DNA of 42,407 nt from Deltaproteobacteria bacterium (GTDB taxonomy: Bacteria > Myxococcota_A > UBA9160 > SZUA-336), in contig JAJDAK010000040.1 in the NCBI GenBank assembly GCA_029261895.1, forward strand, positions 1-42,407, in the 5' to 3' direction. Positions 42,330 to 42,407 of this stretch are shown here, one piece after another. The notes under the pieces are model-generated. The model was not told the DNA's origin, did not search any database, and saw nothing but the letters and a program-made list of their open reading frames with translations. Both the position numbers and the translations under genes were made by a program. Numbering within the stretch: position 1 is the stretch's first letter; each line of letters starts with the position of its first letter.

Positions 42330-42407
42330 GCAATTAAAGGAGGGAGAATGGGGACGTTGGTTGAAGGGGGTGCAATTAATGGGGACGGTCCTTAAAACTG
42401 CAATTAA
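42330..42407. repeat. Right-edge interspersed repeat cluster
   Basis: GCAATTAA occurs at 42330-42337, 42372-42379 and 42400-42407, and TGCAATTAATGGGGACG is complete at 42371-42387. Positions 42371-42394 are the perfect inverse complement of 55-78, and 42347-42362 of 30-45. The two shared blocks occur in swapped order at the two edges, so they are not a simple terminal inverted repeat of one element. The window ends inside a further copy. Confidence 0.8.

Noticed and set aside
1..42407. tRNA or rRNA genes
   Set aside because: I found no cloverleaf-like T-loop and acceptor stem arrangement; GGTTCGA-like sites such as 19931 belong to a plain hairpin.
1..42407. CRISPR arrays or cas genes
   Set aside because: No regularly spaced repeats; the edge repeats are too few and irregular, and no Cas proteins are present.

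Overview
The window looks like a chromosomal piece of a Gram-negative, probably aerobic or facultative, free-living bacterium of the former Deltaproteobacteria (Myxococcota/Binatota-like). This placement is inference. It rests on an outer-membrane porin of the alginate-export type, an exosortase H-type enzyme, a DUF1800/DUF1501 pair, a glutaryl-CoA dehydrogenase next to a phasin, an HflX with a long N-terminal domain, a LuxC/LuxE pair and a small bacterial histone. Genes are tightly packed, many joined by 4-nt start/stop overlaps, and TTG and GTG starts are common. I see no rRNA, tRNA, CRISPR array or transposase gene. Both edges end inside the same short interspersed repeat, so the window may be a whole contig broken at repeats.

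Layout. 1-100: repeat cluster. 101-2705 (-): LuxE-LuxC fatty-acid reductase pair plus a VOC protein. 2802-5282 (+): CDF metal exporter, a secreted protein and a YhhN membrane protein, all overlapping. 5266-6528 (-): class III aminotransferase. 6596-9147 (+): a beta-galactosidase-like protein that seems to lack its acid/base Glu, then an unrecognised 246-residue protein. 9224-14543 (-): two secreted proteins (PKD-repeat; LVIVD-like plus GDSL hydrolase) that appear inserted between the 246-residue gene and the exosortase gene, because a 55-bp direct repeat (49/55 identical) brackets them. 14763-15741 (+): exosortase H and a partner membrane protein. 15676-16868 (-): family-5 uracil-DNA glycosylase and isochorismatase-like hydrolase. 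16950-19849: small secreted protein, membrane protein, FAD oxidoreductase and gluzincin peptidase. 19973-21217 (+): bacterial histone and quinone oxidoreductase. 21369-22791: ECF sigma factor and RluA-type pseudouridine synthase. 22802-25326 (+): DUF1800-DUF1501 pair. 25323-27187 (-): saccharopine-dehydrogenase-like protein and NUDIX hydrolase. 27202-28005 (+): E2-acyltransferase-like protein without the catalytic His. 28002-35886 (-): PP2C phosphatase, GNAT, UvrD/PcrA helicase, GlmS, GlmU and a glycosyltransferase. 35966-41678 (+): porin, HflX, FabH, phasin and glutaryl-CoA dehydrogenase. 41675-42226 (-): putative lipoprotein. 42330-42407: repeat cluster.

Functional links. GlmU and GlmS together supply UDP-GlcNAc for the cell envelope. 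LuxE and LuxC would reduce fatty acids to aldehydes. FabH, phasin and glutaryl-CoA dehydrogenase point to acyl-CoA and storage-polyester metabolism. The histone, the bracketed insertion next to the exosortase, the likely ATT-initiated hflX and two enzyme-like proteins lacking key catalytic residues are the most unusual items.
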